A DNA stretch of 64,000 nt from positions 186,001 through 250,000 of the forward strand of contig CALSFV010000249.1 of assembly GCA_943737045.1 (NCBI GenBank), written 5' to 3'. This stretch comes from Parapristionchus giblindavisi (taxonomy: Eukaryota; Nematoda; Chromadorea; Rhabditida; Diplogasteridae). The position numbers were made by a program, and so were the translations under genes. Shown here piece after piece: positions 57,848 to 64,000 of this stretch (position 1 is the first letter of the stretch; every line of letters starts with the position of its first letter). Below the pieces are notes generated by a model. It was not told the DNA's origin, searched no databases, and saw only the letters and a list, made by a program, of their open reading frames with translations.

Positions 57848-57921
57848 TTCCTGCAAGAGAGTGTGGCCAGAGACAGTCAAAGCAGGAAATAAGGCATGAA
57901 ACATTGACTTGTTATTTTTAT

Positions 57922-63325
<5,404 letters not shown>

Positions 63326-64000
63326 AATATTAGCACAATCTCATTCTTCGATAAATCGATTATCGACCAAAAAAACAAAAAAAAACCGTATAACTAGTGC
63401 AGTGCAGTGTAGTGCAGAGCAAGCAAGATGAGCCAGTAGTAGTCCGTATAAAATTTACTTTTCTAAACGCCTTGCTACTACATGATACAAAAAAACAGAA
63501 GTGTTCTCTGCTGAACAGAGAAATATTTGATGAGTGTCCTATCCCCGTCCCCCTTACTACCTTATTTCGTTCTTTTCATACTTTTTAAAGCCCCTTTTTA
63601 TCCCTTTAAAAAATCATTATCATTTCTAGTGAGAGTATTTATTATGTTATTTACTATTTGTTCTCTTATTTCGATTGTCTAGTTCATGCGTGAGAATGTG
63701 ATAAAAAATAATAACTCGTTCATATCACAAAGAATCACACGACGTTCCCTACTTCCCTTGCTTCTCTTCGCCCATTTGTTTTCTCACATCGCTAGTTATT
63801 ATGTTTTTACTTGACTAACACCGCGACCTAGTTTAATTACCCAACTTTGAGGACTATGGACAACTCAGACAGACTGGGAAAGGTGTGATTACTAGTGGCG
63901 ACACAGAATGGAAAATATGTGATTATTATTAACCGGAGTTCCGCATTCGTGCATTTCTACGACCGATGCGAGAATGACCGAAATGATGAAAAGTCGTTCT
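63326..64000. other. Gene-free end of the window
   Basis: No exon series or repeat family recognised, apart from a short GTGCAGTGCAGTGTAGTGCAG-like run near 63398. Confidence 0.35.

Overview
The window looks like nuclear DNA of a nematode, probably a rhabditid or diplogastrid worm. Genes are split by mostly short GT-AG introns with TTTCAG-like acceptors. The gene content fits: a nematode 7TM chemoreceptor family, a secreted double-ShK protein, small secreted Cys-module proteins, a five-exon ferritin and two tRNA-Cys genes. The genus cannot be fixed from sequence alone. Gene models were built by joining exons by hand, using reading phase and comparison between paralogs within the window.

Layout. 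1-5 kb: foldback DNA, a duplicated TATA promoter module, a 63-aa membrane peptide gene, an orphan chemoreceptor last exon and a divergent pair of tRNA-Cys genes. 6-17.3 kb: a cluster of one unrecognised gene family, with copy A on plus, copies C and B on minus, and a decayed tail D. A and B share a core of nine exons with near-identical sizes. C has lost that core by an in-frame deletion, and B has gained a 347-residue Pro/Thr repeat exon. 18.7-21.3 kb: a secreted ShK protein. 22-26.3 kb: two secreted proteins built from four-Cys modules, one module per exon. 27-38.5 kb: two tandem minus-strand chemoreceptors. 39.9-43.5 kb: a 3.6-kb TA-flanked near-perfect palindrome carrying a spliced ORF in mirror image. 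46-51.6 kb: a third Cys-module gene, ferritin and a fourth Cys-module gene, all on minus. 52.4-54.1 kb: a foldback element nested in another, with a 10-bp target duplication. 57.9-63.3 kb: a third chemoreceptor on plus, inflated by a 1.1-kb ATCA array and a foldback element.

Inverted-repeat DNA fills much of the space between genes. Three families end in TTAA (M1, about 120 bp; M2, about 120 bp; and 1.2-2.0 kb foldbacks), several are flanked by TA, and one looks Mutator-like. Many copies lie in introns, and one ends directly at a start codon. No rRNA gene, CRISPR array or bacterial-type operon is present.

The genes do not form one pathway. The chemoreceptors and the secreted Cys-rich and ShK proteins are typical fast-evolving accessory families. 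Ferritin is the only clear housekeeping gene besides the tRNAs. The strongest candidates for undescribed biology are the A/B/C family with its core-deleted member, the modular Cys proteins with Lys-Arg sites, and the palindrome carrying a mirrored gene.
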